DNA of 51,193 nt from Pseudomonas sp. GM18 (lineage in GTDB: Bacteria > Pseudomonadota > Gammaproteobacteria > Pseudomonadales > Pseudomonadaceae). The DNA lies in the NCBI RefSeq assembly GCF_000282195.1, contig NZ_AKJT01000103.1, forward strand, positions 1 through 51,193, in the 5' to 3' direction. The position numbers were made by a program, and so were the translations under genes. The notes under the pieces were generated by a model. It worked only from the letters and a program-made list of their open reading frames with translations, ran no database searches and was not told the DNA's origin. Shown one piece after another: positions 49,129 to 51,193 of this stretch. Each line of letters begins with the position of its first letter. The first letter of the stretch is position 1.

Positions 49129-51027
49129 ATGTCGCACGCATCTGATTTGATCAGCGAGGACATCCTCGCCTACCTGGGCCAGCATGAACGCAAGGAAATG
49201 CTGCGCTTTCTGACTTGTGGCAACGTCGACGACGGCAAGAGCACCCTGATCGGGCGCCTGCTGCACGACTCCAAAATGATCTACGAAGATCACCTGGAAG
49301 CCATTACCCGCGACTCGAAAAAAGTCGGCACCACCGGCGAAGACATCGACCTGGCGTTGCTGGTCGACGGCTTGCAGGCCGAGCGTGAGCAGGGCATCAC
49401 CATCGATGTCGCCTACCGCTATTTCTCTACCGCCAAGCGCAAATTCATCATCGCCGATACCCCCGGCCATGAGCAGTACACCCGCAACATGGCCACCGGT
49501 GCGTCCACCTGTGACCTGGCGATCATCCTGGTCGACGCCCGTTACGGCGTGCAGACCCAGACCCGTCGCCACAGCTTTATCGCCTCGTTGCTGGGCATCA
49601 AGCACATCGTTGTCGCCATCAACAAGATGGACCTCAACGGCTTCGACGAAAGCGTATTTGAGTCGATCAAGGCCGATTACCTGAAGTTCGCCGAAGGCAT
49701 CGCGTTCAAGCCGAGCACCATGGCGTTCGTGCCAATGTCCGCGCTCAAGGGCGACAACGTGGTGAACAAGTCCGAGCGCTCGCCGTGGTACACCGGCCAG
49801 TCGCTGATGGAAATCCTCGAAACCGTCGAAATCGCCAGCGACCGCAACTACACCGACCTGCGTTTCCCGGTGCAGTACGTCAACCGTCCGAACCTGAACT
49901 TCCGTGGTTTCGCCGGCACCCTGGCCAGCGGCATCGTACACAAGGGTGATGAAGTCGTTGTGTTGCCGTCGGGCAAGAGCAGCCGCGTGAAATCCATTGT
50001 CACCTTCGAAGGTGAGCTGGAGCACGCAGGTCCTGGTCAAGCGGTGACGCTGACCATGGAAGACGAGATCGACATCTCCCGCGGCGATTTGCTGGTGCAT
50101 GCCGACAACCAGCCGCAAGTGACCGACGCCTTCGACGCCATGCTGGTGTGGATGGCCGAAGAGCCGATGCTGCCGGGCAAGAAGTACGACATCAAGCGCG
50201 CCACGACTTACGTGCCGGGCTCGATCACCAGCATCGTCAATCGCGTGGACGTGAACACCTTGGCCGAAGGCCCTGCCAGTTCGTTGCAGCTGAACGAGAT
50301 CGGTCGGGTCAAGATCAGCCTCGACGCGGCCATCGCGCTGGACGGTTACGACAGCAACCGCACCACTGGTTCGTTCATCGTCATCGACCGTTTGACCAAC
50401 GGCACGGTCGCGGCGGGCATGATCATCGCTCAGCCGCTGGCACATGGCAGCAGCTCCCACCACGGCAAACTGGCCCATGTAGCCACCGAAGAACGCTCCC
50501 AGCGCTTCGGTCAGCAACCGGCCACCGTATTGTTCAGCGGCCTGTCGGGCGCTGGCAAAAGCACCCTGGCGTATGCGGTTGAACGCAAGCTGTTCGACAT
50601 GGGCCGCGCGGTGTTTGTGCTCGATGGCCAGAACCTGCGTCATGACCTGAACAAAGGCCTGCCGAATGATCGTGCCGGGCGTACCGAAAACTGGCGTCGT
50701 GCGGCGCACGTTGCGCGTCAGTTCAACGAAGCCGGCTTGCTGACACTGGCGGCGTTTGTTGCCCCGAGTGCCGAAGGTCGTGAGCAGGCCAAAGAGCTGA
50801 TCGGCAAGGAGCGTCTGCTGACGGTCTACGTCCAGGCCTCGCCAACAGTCTGCGCCGAGCGTGATCCGCAAGGCCTGTACGCGGCGGGTGGCGACAACAT
50901 CCCGGGCGAATCCTTCCCGTACGACGTGCCGCTGAATGCCGATCTTGTGATCGACACCCAGTCGCTGTCGCTGGAAGAAAGCGTCAAGCAAGTGCTGGAT
51001 CTGCTGCGCAAGCGTGGCGCGATCTAA
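49129..51027 (+). CDS. cysN: Bifunctional sulfate adenylyltransferase subunit 1 / APS kinase
   Basis: A 632-residue CysN-CysC fusion. The N-terminal GTPase has its P-loop at residues 31-39 (GNVDDGKST), then DTPGHEQYTRN and NKMD, followed by EF-Tu-like beta-barrel domains. The C-terminal APS kinase starts near residue 455, with its Walker A around 471-478 (GLSGAGKS), and makes PAPS. E. coli encodes the two as separate genes; the fusion is usual in pseudomonads. A terminator follows 15 bases after the stop. Confidence 0.97.
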   Translation: MSHASDLISEDILAYLGQHERKEMLRFLTCGNVDDGKSTLIGRLLHDSKMIYEDHLEAITRDSKKVGTTGEDIDLALLVDGLQAEREQGITIDVAYRYFSTAKRKFIIADTPGHEQYTRNMATGASTCDLAIILVDARYGVQTQTRRHSFIASLLGIKHIVVAINKMDLNGFDESVFESIKADYLKFAEGIAFKPSTMAFVPMSALKGDNVVNKSERSPWYTGQSLMEILETVEIASDRNYTDLRFPVQYVNRPNLNFRGFAGTLASGIVHKGDEVVVLPSGKSSRVKSIVTFEGELEHAGPGQAVTLTMEDEIDISRGDLLVHADNQPQVTDAFDAMLVWMAEEPMLPGKKYDIKRATTYVPGSITSIVNRVDVNTLAEGPASSLQLNEIGRVKISLDAAIALDGYDSNRTTGSFIVIDRLTNGTVAAGMIIAQPLAHGSSSHHGKLAHVATEERSQRFGQQPATVLFSGLSGAGKSTLAYAVERKLFDMGRAVFVLDGQNLRHDLNKGLPNDRAGRTENWRRAAHVARQFNEAGLLTLAAFVAPSAEGREQAKELIGKERLLTVYVQASPTVCAERDPQGLYAAGGDNIPGESFPYDVPLNADLVIDTQSLSLEESVKQVLDLLRKRGAI

Positions 51028-51042
51028 GCGTTAGCTGAAAAC

Positions 51043-51081
51043 AAAAAGCCCGCAGATGAGTTATCGTCTGCGGGCTTTTTT
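51043..51081 (+). terminator. Intrinsic terminator after cysNC
   Basis: AAAAGCCCGCAGA (from 51044) pairs with TCTGCGGGCTTTT (from 51067) across a ten-base loop, with a T-run to 51081. The A-run on the other side would let it work in both directions. Confidence 0.93.
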
Positions 51082-51093
51082 GTGTCTGGTGAT

Positions 51094-51193
51094 GATCGTT
51101 CCCACGCTCTGCGTGGGAATGCCGCCCGGGACGCTCCGCGTCCCTTCGCAAGCGTGACGCAGAGCGTCACAGGATGCATTCCCACGCAGAGCG
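51094..51193. repeat. REP array (GATCGTTCCCAYGC family), cut by the window end
   Basis: GATCGTTCCCACGCTCTGCG (from 51094) and GCATTCCCACGCAGAGCG (to 51193) are inverted copies, with inner hairpins GGGACGC/GCGTCCC and GTGACGC/GCGTCAC. It is the same family as 42938-43041; the right arm continues beyond the window. Confidence 0.88.

Noticed and set aside
48106..50991. 961-codon open frame on the minus strand opposite cysD and cysNC
   Set aside because: It mirrors the reading frame of two well-conserved genes. High GC with G/C third positions removes stop codons from the antisense frame. The product has no recognisable domain and is biased to Val, Asp, Gln and His.

Overview
The window is a stretch of Pseudomonas chromosome, most likely from the P. 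fluorescens group. Four things point there: the high-GC coding with G/C third positions, the gene order (mreBCD-maf-rng-yhdP-nitrilase-tldD, pmbA, fagA-fumC-orfX-sodA, the lpt/rpoN/ptsN block, mlaFEDCB-ibaG-murA-hisGDC, algW, cysD-cysNC), the Pseudomonas-specific fagA operon, and several REP palindrome families typical of this group. Coding density is high. No gene-free stretch exceeds 300 bases; the longest is the roughly 275-base divergent kdsD/mlaF region. I see no rRNA, tRNA, CRISPR array, insertion sequence or prophage.

Layout. 0.1-3.7 kb: a lipid-transport cassette with a PqiA/LetA-like membrane protein split into two genes, followed by a six-MCE-domain PqiB/LetB-like tube protein. 3.8-6.7 kb: an AEC carrier, a PcaC-like protein coupled to a Ca/Na-type antiporter, and a short RlpA lipoprotein. 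6.9-10.1 kb (minus): gatCAB, the tRNA amidotransferase. 10.3-20.2 kb (plus): mreB, mreC, mreD, maf, rng, yhdP and a nitrilase-family hydrolase. 20.2-23.7 kb: tldD and pmbA, the two halves of the TldD/E protease, on either side of yjgA. 23.9-27.7 kb: fagA-fumC-orfX-sodA behind candidate Fur boxes, then a ZIP metal transporter. This is an iron-sparing set: a non-Fe-S fumarase plus a Mn-type superoxide dismutase. 27.7-34.7 kb (minus): kdsD-kdsC-lptC-lptA-lptB-rpoN-hpf-ptsN-rapZ-ptsO, which links Kdo and LPS export to sigma-54 and the nitrogen PTS. 35.0-42.9 kb (plus): mlaFEDCB (phospholipid transport), ibaG, murA, hisG, hisD, hisC. 43.0-45.9 kb (minus): an accessory pair, a TonB-dependent receptor and a DUF4198 periplasmic protein, set between REP sequences. 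46.0-51.0 kb: algW, a NIF3 protein, cysD and cysNC.

Much of the window serves the cell envelope: two MCE lipid-transport systems, LPS export, Kdo synthesis, murein precursor synthesis, cell-shape proteins, YhdP and the AlgW stress protease. Most genes are conserved core and I found no wholly new multi-gene system. The observations most worth following are an apparent AUU start codon in mreC, a 44-bp near-perfect palindrome covering the start codon of the TonB receptor, a strong terminator-like hairpin placed 23 bases before hisD with no room for a promoter after it, and the accessory receptor/DUF4198 module.
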